From the NCBI RefSeq assembly GCF_023277745.1, contig NZ_CP086322.1, positions 310,001 to 374,000 on the forward strand: a stretch of DNA of 64,000 nt, in the 5' to 3' direction. The translations under genes were made by a program, and so were the position numbers. This DNA is from Streptomyces halobius (GTDB lineage: Bacteria; Actinomycetota; Actinomycetes; Streptomycetales; Streptomycetaceae). Under the pieces are notes generated by a model. That model was not told the DNA's origin. It saw only the letters and a program-made list of their open reading frames with translations, and made no database searches. This document shows positions 9,213 to 17,623 of this stretch, one piece after another; the first letter of the stretch is position 1; the number at the start of each line of letters is the position of its first letter.

Positions 9213-9791
9213 TCAGCCTCTGTGCTGCGGCTGGGCGAGCCCGGCCGGGTCGATCTCGAAGGGGAACGGCTCCTTGATGCGGGTCACGGTGCCCGACAGG
9301 GCGGTCGCCGTTTCGACGTACCGGCCGCCGTCCAGCTCGCTGACGATCAGGCGCGGGGCCGGGTCGAACTCCAGGCGCCAGTAGTGCGGGACCGCTGCCT
9401 CGGCGTAGAGCAGGGGCTTGAGCTTGCGGTCCATGGTCTTGTTGCCGGGTGAGACGAGCTCGACGACCAGCTGCACGGCATCGGCGTCGATGCTGACGCC
9501 GTCCTCGGCGGTCGCGCCCGCGTCGGCGACGACGATGTCCGGCACGACCAGGCCGGACGGCAGGAGGACGTTGATGGCCTCCAGCACTTCGACCGGGGCG
9601 CCGGCGGCGCTGGCGGCCGCGTCCAGGGCGACGTGGAGGCGGAAGCTGGCGCGCTGGTGGCGCAGGCCTGGGGCGGGGGACATCACGAGTGACTCCCCCA
9701 GCAGTTCGTAGCGGACGGTCCGGTCTTCGGGCAGGGCCAGGACGTCCTGGACGGTCCAGGGCCCGTGGTGCGTAAAGCTGGCAACGCTCAT
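9213..9791 (-). CDS. Uma2 family (DUF820) endonuclease-like protein
   Basis: 192-residue protein of the Uma2 family, a PD-(D/E)xK restriction-endonuclease fold very common in Streptomyces and cyanobacteria. Visible motifs are RYELLGESLVMSPAPGLRHQ, then VVPDIVVADA (metal-binding Asp), then AVQLVVELVSPGNKTMDRKLK (the E-x-x-S-P and K part) and YAEAAVPHYWRLEFD. It is intact and lies between the two SRAP fragments. Physiological role is not established for the family. Confidence 0.85.
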   Translation of the reverse strand: MSVASFTHHGPWTVQDVLALPEDRTVRYELLGESLVMSPAPGLRHQRASFRLHVALDAAASAAGAPVEVLEAINVLLPSGLVVPDIVVADAGATAEDGVSIDADAVQLVVELVSPGNKTMDRKLKPLLYAEAAVPHYWRLEFDPAPRLIVSELDGGRYVETATALSGTVTRIKEPFPFEIDPAGLAQPQHRG

Positions 9792-9934
9792 CCCTTCACC
9801 TCCATCACCTACTCACAGTCTGGCCTGCCACGACAGCCAGTGTCTCCTGTCCCACCTCCAGCATTCCCGTTGACGGCTTCCCAACTCCCGGCGGAGCTAC
9901 GACCGCGGCCCGAGGGCCAGGTCGAGCTGGTTGC

Positions 9935-10051
9935 TCAGGCCGGGGCCACGTTCCAGCTCGGGTCGAGAGCCTGGTCAGGGTCCCAGCGCGTGACGTCGAA
10001 CAGGTCGACCAGATCCTGGGGGCGGCGGGTGGAGACGTATCGGCCGCACAT
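9935..10051 (-). pseudogene. SRAP remnant, copy 2 (N-terminus only)
   Basis: The minus strand from ATG 10051 reads MCGRYVSTRRPQDLVDLFDV then TRWDPDQALDPSWNVAPA and stops at 9935. It matches the first 36 residues of the SRAP copy at 9127 with very few changes. The two copies share orientation and lie 924 bases apart, with the Uma2 gene between them. Confidence 0.85.
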
Positions 10052-10219
10052 GCCCCCACCCTGCCACGCCGCCGTCGCCGTGATCTAGGAGGACGCCATG
10101 CACCTGAGCCGACGCGAGCACAGCGGATACGGCCCACCGGTACCCGCCAGCACCTCGGCAGGGGATAATCGCTCCATGGCCTCGCAGTCCTCCCCACCGC
10201 CGCACCGTCCGCCACGGAC

Positions 10220-10540
10220 GTGCTGCGCCAGCGGTACGCCGACCGCCTGCCTGCCTCCCTCGACGACCTCACCGGCCCTACCCACGGCCGCGTCGAGCTG
10301 CCGCTGCACATCGCCTGGTCCGGCCTGCGCACCTACAACCTGGACCAGCCACGCCAGCGCATGAGCTACTACCGCACCGCACTGGCCGAAGGGCAGCGCG
10401 ACGACCTGACCGCGCTGCTCAACAAAGGCATGCTGGTCTCGCTGTGGCCAGTGCTGCGCACGCTGGTCAGCCGGCACATCCGAGAGGTGTGGGAAGCGGC
10501 CTTCCCCGCTCTGGCCAGCAGGACCTCCGCAGCCGCGTGA
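10220..10540 (+). CDS. Conserved small hypothetical protein
   Basis: 106 residues from GTG 10220; no known domain recognised. The sequence contains SGLRTYNLDQPRQRMSYYRT and LLVS-type helices ending SRHIREVWEAAFPAL, all soluble and helical. A more natural start may be ATG 10176 (MASQSSP...), which would need one extra C near 10193 to join this frame, so the 5' end is uncertain. Its stop overlaps the next start as GTGA (10537-10540), so the two are translationally coupled. Confidence 0.6.
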   Translation: MLRQRYADRLPASLDDLTGPTHGRVELPLHIAWSGLRTYNLDQPRQRMSYYRTALAEGQRDDLTALLNKGMLVSLWPVLRTLVSRHIREVWEAAFPALASRTSAAA

Positions 10541-12039
10541 ACCTCAGCGCACTCCACCGCCGGCTCCTGGCCGACGCCGCCCTTGACGGATACCGCCAGG
10601 TCGCCGACGCCGACGCCGACGGCCGGCTCGCCCCGCGCGCCCGCCGCGGCCTGGCCGACCTCGCCCGAATTGCGGGTGATTTCCCCACCGCCCTCGCCGC
10701 CGTTCCCACTCTGGGCTGGGAGGGCCGCCACCACCGCGTCCTGGGCCACATCAGGTGGCCCCACGGCGACATCTCCCACGCCGTCACCGCCTTTGAGGCC
10801 GCACGGACCGAGGCTGAGCAGCACGACGCCCCGGGCGAGCGGGCTATCGCCCAGACACTCCTCGCCCTCGTCTGCGCCTTTGCCGACCCGCTGCGCGCCG
10901 ACGAGGAACTGGCCCTTGCCCGCCAGTTCCTCGCCCAGCTCGATCAGCGCGCCACCACGCTCTATGCCGACGTCGCGGCTCTCGTGCGGGACGCCGGCAC
11001 CGACCGTGACGTCACCGACCGCGCCACTGTGCTGCGCACCGAGATCACCGTCGCCGGCCTCGCCTGGCTCACCCCACTCCTGGAAACCGTCCTCGCCTTC
11101 CACCACGCCGTACGCGAGGACGACCTGACATCCACCATCGACCGCCTGCGCGAGGCAACCGCAACTGGGGGCTACGCGTACTACGTCGACATCGCCACCG
11201 CCATGGGCGACCTGCCCGAGCCCGCTGAGAGCGCCACACAGTGGCTGGACGATGCACACACCGTCCGGCAGCGGTGGCGCGCCCTGGTCACCGCCCGCCA
11301 GGACCACCTGCGTGGCATCCAGTACCGGCAGAGGAGATACGGCGACCGTGCCGCGCCCAACCGTCTGACCTGCACACATACGGCTGTGGCCCCGAACACC
11401 AGACGTGTTCGGGGCCACAGCCGTTCAAGCGTGAGAGTCCGGCCGACGTTGGGGCCCGGCCGACCAGCTGGGTCAGGAGACGCTGTCGGGGTCGATGCCC
11501 TGCGCGCGGGCGAGGGCAAACAGGACGGCCTCGATCGTGTCCAAGCGCTGGGTGATCGACCGGTCCCCCGGCGCGCCGACGGCGTCGGCGAGGGAGTCGA
11601 GGTTGCTAAACGCCGTGCGCTGCTGCTCACGGATCGTCGTCAACTGCTCGCTGTGCTCCGCAAGTGTCCGCCCGGTGCGGAACGCCTCCGCCTCCAGGTC
11701 CCGCAGCCGCTCGTCGTGCGTCGCCGTCTCATTTGCCATACCCACCATCCTGACAGACCCCCCGCCCGGCAGGTCACCCCACCAAGTGCGGGCTCAGGCG
11801 TCGGTGCGGTGGGGGCCGGTGATCTTGTCCGCTTGATGGCCGAGCCAGCAGCCGCTGTCCGCCACGGCGTGCTTTGCCGCAGGTCGGTCTACTCGGTCTC
11901 GTTCCGGGCACGTCGAGCGGTCCGCACAGATGCCTCCAGCGCGGCCATCAAATCCACGGGAGGCTCCGGCTCAGGCGGCAGCACGGCCTTCCCACCGGCC
12001 GCGAGGGTGTCCACGAGCACGTTGAGAGCCTCGGCATAG
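10537..12039 (+). CDS. Hypothetical protein coupled to upstream gene; 3' end uncertain
   Basis: Starts at GTG 10537 inside the GTGA overlap. The first 275 residues are Arg/Ala-rich and helical with no recognised domain. The frame stays open to 12039, but a perfect 19-base-stem hairpin at 11381-11423 and minus-strand genes beyond it argue that the real end is near 11370; a one-base shift there would give TGA right after the sequence for RPTV. The last 220 or so codons are probably not real protein. Codon use up to about 11350 is typical of the genome. Confidence 0.55.
   Translation: MNLSALHRRLLADAALDGYRQVADADADGRLAPRARRGLADLARIAGDFPTALAAVPTLGWEGRHHRVLGHIRWPHGDISHAVTAFEAARTEAEQHDAPGERAIAQTLLALVCAFADPLRADEELALARQFLAQLDQRATTLYADVAALVRDAGTDRDVTDRATVLRTEITVAGLAWLTPLLETVLAFHHAVREDDLTSTIDRLREATATGGYAYYVDIATAMGDLPEPAESATQWLDDAHTVRQRWRALVTARQDHLRGIQYRQRRYGDRAAPNRLTCTHTAVAPNTRRVRGHSRSSVRVRPTLGPGRPAGSGDAVGVDALRAGEGKQDGLDRVQALGDRPVPRRADGVGEGVEVAKRRALLLTDRRQLLAVLRKCPPGAERLRLQVPQPLVVRRRLICHTHHPDRPPARQVTPPSAGSGVGAVGAGDLVRLMAEPAAAVRHGVLCRRSVYSVSFRARRAVRTDASSAAIKSTGGSGSGGSTAFPPAARVSTSTLRASA
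11381..11423. terminator. Bidirectional terminator hairpin
   Basis: Perfect inverted repeat with a 19-base stem (CGGCTGTGGCCCCGAACAC and its complement) and loop CAGAC. It separates the + strand operon from the convergent minus-strand gene at 11473-11748. Confidence 0.85.
11473..11748 (-). CDS. Small coiled-coil hypothetical protein
   Basis: 91 residues (or 88 from the second ATG at 11739). Charged and helical throughout, with heptad-like pattern in RLRDLEAEAFRTGRTLAEHS and ITQRLDTIEAVLFALARA. It resembles small Streptomyces proteins of unknown role. The strong hairpin at 11381-11423 lies downstream and would terminate it. Confidence 0.6.
   Translation of the reverse strand: MVGMANETATHDERLRDLEAEAFRTGRTLAEHSEQLTTIREQQRTAFSNLDSLADAVGAPGDRSITQRLDTIEAVLFALARAQGIDPDSVS
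11749..11888. other. Short spacer after the Ku gene
   Basis: Spacer between the Ku stop and the small coiled-coil gene; nothing else seen. Confidence 0.3.
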
Positions 12040-12662
12040 TCATCATGCAGCGACCCGACGTCCACCCCGGACATCTCCGTCATCAGCAGCTCGGCGAGCT
12101 CCAGCTCACGCGTGGTGGTCGGGACGGGACTGGACAGGTCACCCGGCTGACGAACCTCCTCAGGCCAGCGGAGCGTGTGGCAGATCAGGATGCCGTTCCT
12201 CGGCCTCAGGATCGCCAGCCGCTCCCGTGACCTGAGGGCAACCTTGCAGACAGCGAGTCGGCCGGATCGCGCCAGCGCTTCAACCAGGACCGCGTAGGGG
12301 CGCTGCGCCCCGGGACCGTGGGCGCCTACCCAGTAGGGACGCGCATACAACAGCGGGTCGACGTCAGCGGTGCCGACGAATCCCAGTACCTCGATGATCC
12401 TCTTCGAGGGCAGTGGCAAGGCGTCTAGGTCGGCATCCTGGAGAACAACCGTGCGACCATCGGGCGCCTCCCAGCCGCGGGCAGTCTCCTCCGGGCCGAT
12501 CTCACGTCCGTCCAGCTCGCATACCCGCCGGTGGCGTACACGACCACCATCCTTGGCGTGCACGAGGTGAAGGCCAGGCCCGTGATCCTCAGTGGCGGCG
12601 AATAGGTCTACTGGAAGGGCGACCAGCCCGAAGGAGATGGTTCCTTTCCAGATCGATCGCAT
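11889..12662 (-). CDS. ku: Ku protein (non-homologous end joining)
   Basis: Bacterial Ku, which forms a homodimeric ring on double-strand DNA ends and recruits LigD. The start is ATG 12662, because MRSIWKGTISFGLVALPVDL is the invariant N-terminus; the longer open frame upstream has no support. Conserved blocks are LHLVHAKDGGRVRHRRVCEL, KRIIEVLGFV and LHDDYAEALNVLVDTLAAGG. Length of 257 residues is on the short side and the lysine-rich C-terminal tail is absent. No ligD is seen in the window. Streptomyces often have several Ku copies, and this may be an accessory one. Confidence 0.93.
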   Translation of the reverse strand: MRSIWKGTISFGLVALPVDLFAATEDHGPGLHLVHAKDGGRVRHRRVCELDGREIGPEETARGWEAPDGRTVVLQDADLDALPLPSKRIIEVLGFVGTADVDPLLYARPYWVGAHGPGAQRPYAVLVEALARSGRLAVCKVALRSRERLAILRPRNGILICHTLRWPEEVRQPGDLSSPVPTTTRELELAELLMTEMSGVDVGSLHDDYAEALNVLVDTLAAGGKAVLPPEPEPPVDLMAALEASVRTARRARNETE

Positions 12663-12949
12663 GGCTCGACGGTACGGATCGTGTACCGCGGATGCCCCCG
12701 GACAGAGCCGTCCGAAGGCAAAGGAGCACGGCCCGTACGCACGTCGTCGGCCGACGCCCCGGAAGCCTCCTAGGCCCCCGGCCAGGCTCAGGGGCGGGCA
12801 TGCCGTGCCCACCACAGGCGTAGTGCCACCGGGGGTGGCTGTACAGCGCGAGGGCGGCGGGCAGTTTCCGATGCGTCAACGGGACGTGGCGGGCCTCAGC
12901 AAGGTCCTGCTGGCCGCTGGCGCCGTTTCCCGTTTCCCGCCGTGGGCGA
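12663..12949. other. Intergenic region upstream of Ku
   Basis: No gene seen. The last 30 bases begin a stretch (about 12920-13045) that recurs at 50410-50528. Confidence 0.4.
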
Positions 12950-13237
12950 TTAGACGATGCCGAGCTCGGTGTCGGGGCGGCACAGGGCGCATGGATCGAC
13001 GCCCTCGGTGAGGGCGCGCATGGCCTGGTCCCGGCTGACGGGGCGAGCGCGGCGGCCGGCGCTTCGGCAGCCGCCTACATGTACAGCAATGGGGTGCGCC
13101 CCGTGCCCGATGCTGAGCTGCACAACCCAATCCGGCGGCGGTGGCGGCGTGGCCCGCGCCTGTTGCGCGGCGCGCTGCTCGGCGACGATGATCTGCTCCC
13201 GGACGCGTTCGAGGCTGATCTGCAGCCACATCTCCAT
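12950..13237 (-). CDS. DUF6233 family protein
   Basis: 95-residue Streptomyces protein of the DUF6233 type: an N-terminal helix ISLERVREQIIVAEQRAAQQ, a Pro-rich hinge PPPPPDWVVQ, then HVGGCRSAGRRARPVSRDQA and a C-terminal CALCRPDTELGIV with a CxxC pair. The family is known only by sequence and is often near regulators. The last third of this gene is copied at 50440-50528 beside the CRISPR array. Confidence 0.75.
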   Translation of the reverse strand: MEMWLQISLERVREQIIVAEQRAAQQARATPPPPPDWVVQLSIGHGAHPIAVHVGGCRSAGRRARPVSRDQAMRALTEGVDPCALCRPDTELGIV

Positions 13238-13483
13238 TCTGTGGAATCAGCCCTGTCAAGTCCGCTGTCCTTGGTGATTGCGCAGTTGTACCCGTCGCCG
13301 CTCTGCCACCTCGGATCGCAGCCGGCGAGGAAGAGAGCCGGGGGGCGGCCCGTGGCCGGGCGTCCTGCATGACCCCAGGCCCCGGGCTCTCCAGTTGGCT
13401 CCGCATCGGCTGGGGACCGCGGGCTGACCAGAGAACCCGGAGCAGCGCAAATGATGATGATCTCTTCGCCGTAGATTAGGCAC
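13238..13483. promoter_or_regulatory. MurJ upstream region, possible leaderless start
   Basis: No gene supported. TAGATT at 13472-13477 lies seven bases before the MurJ ATG with no Shine-Dalgarno sequence between, the arrangement of a leaderless Streptomyces transcript. The -35 element is not clear. Confidence 0.35.
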
Positions 13484-15175
13484 ATGGTGGAGGGGACGCA
13501 GGCTGCGGCGAAAACGCGGTCACGGAGGAATCAGAAGCGGCGGCGCCACGCCGCTACGAAGCCGGATGCGGCAAAGAAGGGCGGGCTGCTGCGCTCGTCC
13601 ATGCTGATGGCGGCGGGGACGGTGGTGTCCCGGGGGACGGGACTGCTCAAAACAGTGCTGCAGGCCGGGGCGCTGGGGACGGGACTGTTGGCCACGACGT
13701 ACAACCAGGCCAACGTGGTGCCGGCGAGCCTGTACTTCCTGCTCATCGGCGGCGCGTTGAACTCCGTACTGGTACCGCAGTTGGTGAGGGCCAGGGTTGA
13801 GCAGGCGGACGGCGGACGTGCCTTCGAGCAGCGTCTGGTCACACTCACGATGTCCGTGCTCGGAGTCGGCACGCTGCTGGCTGTGTGGGCGGCGCCGCAG
13901 ATCATCAGCCTCTATCAGAGCGACTCACCGGCCAACCACGAAGCGTTCCAGCTGACGGTGGTCTTCGCCCGGTTCCTGCTCCCGCAGATCTTCTTCTACG
14001 GACTGTTCAGCATCCTGGGCCAAGTGCTCAACGCCCGGAACAAGTTCGGCGCGATGATGTGGACCCCTGTCCTCAACAACGTCGTCCTGATCTCCATGTT
14101 CGGCGTGTACCTCGGCATGATGACGGTCCCGGACTCCGTCAAGGACATCACGCAGACCCAGGTCACGCTGCTCGGCGCGGGCACCACGCTCGCCCTGGCG
14201 ATCCAGGCCCTCGCCCTGATCCCCTTCGCCCGGGCCGCCGGCTTTCGCTTCCGCCCGCGCTTCGACTGGCGCGGCACCGGCTTGGGCAAGAGCATCAGCG
14301 CAGCCCGCTGGACCCTGCTGTTCGTCCTGACCAACCTGGTGGCCAGCACGGTAGTGACCCGCTACGCCTCCGCCGCGGACACGGCATTGCCCAATGGCGG
14401 TGTGGGCTTTTCCGCCTATAACTACGCGCAGACCATCTGGTCGCTGCCGCAGTCGGTCATCACCGTCTCGCTGGTCACCGCCCTGCTGCCGCGGATGAGC
14501 CGGGCGGTCGCCGAACACCGTCTAGACGACATGCGCGGCGACCTCTCCCGAGCCCTGCGGATCAGCGGCGTCGTCATCGTTCCCGCCGCCTTCTTCTTCG
14601 TGGCCCTCGGCCCGCAAATGGCGCAGGTCGTCTTCGCGCACGGAGCGGCCGATCCGGCGTCCACCGTGCCGCTGGGCCAGATGCTTCAGGCCTTCGGGCT
14701 CGGCCTGATCCCCTTCTCCGCGCAGTACATGCTGCTCCGCGGCTTCTACGCCTTCGAGGACACCCGAACCCCGTTCTGGATGGCCGTGTGGATCAGTACG
14801 GTCAATATCGCCCTGGCCACCGCCTGCCATCTGCTGATGCCCCCGCGATGGGCCGTCATCGGCCTGGCCGGCGCCTACGCCGCCTCCTACGCCATCGGCC
14901 TGCTCATCACCGCGCTGCTGCTGCGACGACGCCTCGAAGGCCAGCTGGACGGCAAGAGACTGTGCCGCACCTACGGCAAGCTAACAGCCTCCGCCCTCGC
15001 GGCCGGAACCCTGGGCTGGCTCGTGGCCCGCACCTGCTCCACCACCGTCACGTCGACCACATGGGCACCCGTTCTGGGCCTGGCGGCAGGAGGCGTCACC
15101 ATGCTCCTTCTCTTCGTGCTCCTCGCACGACTCTTGAAGATCAAGGAGCTGCGGAGCCTGCCCGGGCTGGGGTGA
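13484..15175 (+). CDS. murJ: MurJ/MviN family lipid II flippase
   Basis: Membrane protein of 563 residues in the MOP superfamily; MurJ flips lipid II across the membrane for peptidoglycan synthesis. A basic cytoplasmic N-terminus (TRSRRNQKRRRHA) precedes about 14 helices. Family signatures: MAAGTVVSRGTGLLKTVLQA, LLIGGALNSVLVPQLVRA, FYGLFSILGQVLNARNKFGA and LLRGFYAFEDTRTPF. It is likely a second copy rather than the essential one, because the Streptomyces housekeeping murJ carries a much longer N-terminus; that is inference. It converges with the large recombinase gene, whose open frame runs 195 bases into its 3' end. Confidence 0.88.
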   Translation: MVEGTQAAAKTRSRRNQKRRRHAATKPDAAKKGGLLRSSMLMAAGTVVSRGTGLLKTVLQAGALGTGLLATTYNQANVVPASLYFLLIGGALNSVLVPQLVRARVEQADGGRAFEQRLVTLTMSVLGVGTLLAVWAAPQIISLYQSDSPANHEAFQLTVVFARFLLPQIFFYGLFSILGQVLNARNKFGAMMWTPVLNNVVLISMFGVYLGMMTVPDSVKDITQTQVTLLGAGTTLALAIQALALIPFARAAGFRFRPRFDWRGTGLGKSISAARWTLLFVLTNLVASTVVTRYASAADTALPNGGVGFSAYNYAQTIWSLPQSVITVSLVTALLPRMSRAVAEHRLDDMRGDLSRALRISGVVIVPAAFFFVALGPQMAQVVFAHGAADPASTVPLGQMLQAFGLGLIPFSAQYMLLRGFYAFEDTRTPFWMAVWISTVNIALATACHLLMPPRWAVIGLAGAYAASYAIGLLITALLLRRRLEGQLDGKRLCRTYGKLTASALAAGTLGWLVARTCSTTVTSTTWAPVLGLAAGGVTMLLLFVLLARLLKIKELRSLPGLG

Positions 15176-17623
15176 TCTGCCCCGGGCTGGACTGGGCAGT
15201 AGGGGCAGGACACTGACGACTGTCGCCGGGGGCAAGGACAAGTCGCTTCGTTGCCCGGAGGGCGGGCTCGCGGTGTCTGGTGCGATGCATCGCAAGTCTT
15301 CCCTAGCTCGCCGCGTTGTGCCCTGCCGGACGTCAACGATGGGCAGGAGGGTGGCTCCTGTGGGGACGTTGAGTTGGCGGGGGGTCTGGCCGGAGGGTGT
15401 AGGGGTGTCTGCGAGGCGTTCCAGCAGTCGGTCGAGTGCGGTCTGGCCGTCGTCGATGGCGGCCTGTTCCTCGTCAGTGAGCGGGATGGCGGCCAGCATC
15501 TTCTGCAGGTTCTCCTTGGCCTCCAGCAAGTGGCCCTTGCTGGAGGCTTTGGGCGTGTAGAAGTCGCAGCGTGCACAGGCCATGCGGTGCGGGCACTGCT
15601 CGAAGAAGGAGTAGGTGCACAAGCCGTGCCCGAGGTCGTAGTACTGCCAGGGCTCGCCCGATGCTGCCGCGCCGGAGGCGACCGCGTCCCGGTCGACCAG
15701 GACTTCGATCGTGCGCAGGTTGCGGGTGAAGTAGCCGGCGTCGCTGTAGGCACGGGTCAGGGTGTTCGGGCTGATCTTCGCGTAGTGCTGTGTGGACTGT
15801 GGCGAACGGTGGCCCAGCCACGCCTGGAGCTCGAACAGCGTCATGGGCTCCTTCGCGTTGTAGAGCTGGCTGGCGATGGTGGAGCGGGCCCGGTGGCTGG
15901 TGATGTTCCCGCGCACGTCAGCGGCAGGAACTCCCGCCTTGCGGCAGAGCATCGGGATGATCGTGGAGTTGATGTAGGCGGGGGATACCGGCCGGGCCCT
16001 GAGGGAGAACAGAAGGTCCGCCAGCTCGCCGGTGCGGCGGTCGGTGTACTTCGGCTGCTCGGGCCGCACGGCCCGCCAGGCGTCGATCGCCTGCCCCAGG
16101 ATCGGGTCGACCGGCTTGCTGAACGCCGTGCCCGTCTTGTGGGTGGGGACATCCAGAAGGCAGACCGCGTCCCGGGCCAAGACCTCCGAGTCGCCCGCGA
16201 TCGTCGTTCCCTCGTGCTGCCACCGGATGCAGCCCACCCGCAGCCGGGCGATCTCATCGCTTCGCTGGCCGGAGAACAGCCAGGTCAAGGTGACGGCCCG
16301 GACCAGCTCCAGAGGATAGAAGTGGCCGGCTCCCGTCTCGAACAGGTCGTCCGCTTCCAGGTTCAGCCCCGCCCACAGCAGTTTCGCCCACGCGTCATCG
16401 GCGATCACCCGGGGGTTCGGGCCGATCAGAGACCTGATGCTGCGCGGAGTGGTCAACGACCGTTGAGGGTCGAAACGCCGCGGGAACCACTCCCACTCCT
16501 GGCAGTCACGGAAGAAGGCCCGCAGCACGCTCAGGTGCTCGCTCTTGGCTGCCGCGCTCAGGGGCTGCCCAATACGGTCCCTGTGCGCCACGGTCCGTTC
16601 CACGAAGTCACCCACCTTCATTCGCTCAACAGCCGCTGTCCACGAGGCGCACGTCTGCCGCGTCCAGCGCTCTGGGCTGACAGCGTCCGGGCACTCGGCG
16701 GCGAGCCACCGGCCGGCCTTGAACAGTGTCGCCCGGTAGTGACGGCGGACGTTGGGCGTCAGAGTCGAGGTGGCATACCAGCGCTCGGCCCACCGGCTCC
16801 ACTCCGCCGGCACCCCCGCCGTCCCCGCCATCTTTGGGCTGGTGTTCCAGGGAGGCTGATCGCTGAATCCCAAAGCGGCCACGGCCCGCTGCACCGGGTG
16901 CAGGCCGCGCATGCCCGCCGCGGTGAGCGCCCCTGCCTCGCGGACCCTGGCGAAGAGATCCGTTGAGAGGTCATCGACGTGGGGACTGCGGTTGAGGAGG
17001 AAGAGCTGGCTGACCACCGACGGGACCGTCGTGTCCTCTTCCCCGCCGTATCGGTAGCCCCATTCGGTGAGCACTGCGCGGATCCGGTCGATCCCCGCAT
17101 CCACCCGGCTGCGCCCGAAGACCCGGCAGGCGAGCGTGTGCCGGCCGAAATAGCCCAGCCGGTGGAAGTCCTTGAACTCCGCAAGGTAGAAGGCGTGCCC
17201 GCACAGGAACGGCCGCACCGCGCCTTCGGCCCACTCCGGAACACTCCGCCGGAAGGCAGCGTGACTTTCGCCCAGCAGCTCCAGCCACTCCTCCCGCGTC
17301 CAGCCCCAAAAGGAGCGCCCCGACTCCGCGCACCGCAGCAGCAACACGGCCTTCGCATCGAGCCTCCCTCGCCGTACGTGCTCGGCTGACGGAGAGTCGA
17401 AGCTCGCATCGATGGCCTCCAGCGGCCCCAGAAGCCGCTGGAGGGCAAACCACTGCGGGGCGAGGGCATTGTGATTGCGCAGCCGACGCAGTTCCCTCAG
17501 CCCCAACGCTTGGATGGCCTGCTGTTCGGAAGCCAGCAGCAGGGGAAAGCGGTCGTAGTGCTGCGCGGGTATCGGCGAACGCCAGCGGTCGTCCTCACCG
17601 GCCGGCAACGGGGACGCCGTCAT
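14981..17623 (-). CDS. Large tyrosine recombinase/integrase
   Basis: Site-specific recombinase of about 880 residues. The start is ATG 17623, within an ATGA overlap with the upstream recombinase stop and preceded by AGGAG. The catalytic domain has LFSGQRSDEIARLRVGCIRW (first Arg), SHRARSTIASQLY (His/Arg box) and LGHRSPQSTQHYAKI (His and nucleophile Tyr). A Cys-rich tail follows, CPHRMACARCDFYTP, a zinc-ribbon-like feature of this actinobacterial family. Homology fades near TLLPIVDVR, about 15310; the remaining 110 codons run opposite the murJ 3' end and may be fortuitous. The pair looks like two members of the two- or three-recombinase operons that move some actinobacterial elements. Confidence 0.85.
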   Translation of the reverse strand: MTASPLPAGEDDRWRSPIPAQHYDRFPLLLASEQQAIQALGLRELRRLRNHNALAPQWFALQRLLGPLEAIDASFDSPSAEHVRRGRLDAKAVLLLRCAESGRSFWGWTREEWLELLGESHAAFRRSVPEWAEGAVRPFLCGHAFYLAEFKDFHRLGYFGRHTLACRVFGRSRVDAGIDRIRAVLTEWGYRYGGEEDTTVPSVVSQLFLLNRSPHVDDLSTDLFARVREAGALTAAGMRGLHPVQRAVAALGFSDQPPWNTSPKMAGTAGVPAEWSRWAERWYATSTLTPNVRRHYRATLFKAGRWLAAECPDAVSPERWTRQTCASWTAAVERMKVGDFVERTVAHRDRIGQPLSAAAKSEHLSVLRAFFRDCQEWEWFPRRFDPQRSLTTPRSIRSLIGPNPRVIADDAWAKLLWAGLNLEADDLFETGAGHFYPLELVRAVTLTWLFSGQRSDEIARLRVGCIRWQHEGTTIAGDSEVLARDAVCLLDVPTHKTGTAFSKPVDPILGQAIDAWRAVRPEQPKYTDRRTGELADLLFSLRARPVSPAYINSTIIPMLCRKAGVPAADVRGNITSHRARSTIASQLYNAKEPMTLFELQAWLGHRSPQSTQHYAKISPNTLTRAYSDAGYFTRNLRTIEVLVDRDAVASGAAASGEPWQYYDLGHGLCTYSFFEQCPHRMACARCDFYTPKASSKGHLLEAKENLQKMLAAIPLTDEEQAAIDDGQTALDRLLERLADTPTPSGQTPRQLNVPTGATLLPIVDVRQGTTRRAREDLRCIAPDTASPPSGQRSDLSLPPATVVSVLPLLPSPARGRSPQPGQAPQLLDLQESCEEHEEKEHGDASCRQAQNGCPCGRRDGGGAGAGHEPAQGSGREGGGC
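15177..15209. terminator. Inverted repeat after murJ
   Basis: CTGCCCC at 15177 pairs with GGGGCAG ending near 15209, with an internal GGGC/GCCC option. It lies two bases after the murJ stop and inside the 3' end of the opposing recombinase frame. Confidence 0.4.

Noticed and set aside
12663..12815. N-terminal extension of Ku
   Set aside because: MRSIWKG at 12662 is the invariant Ku start; upstream residues are unrelated.
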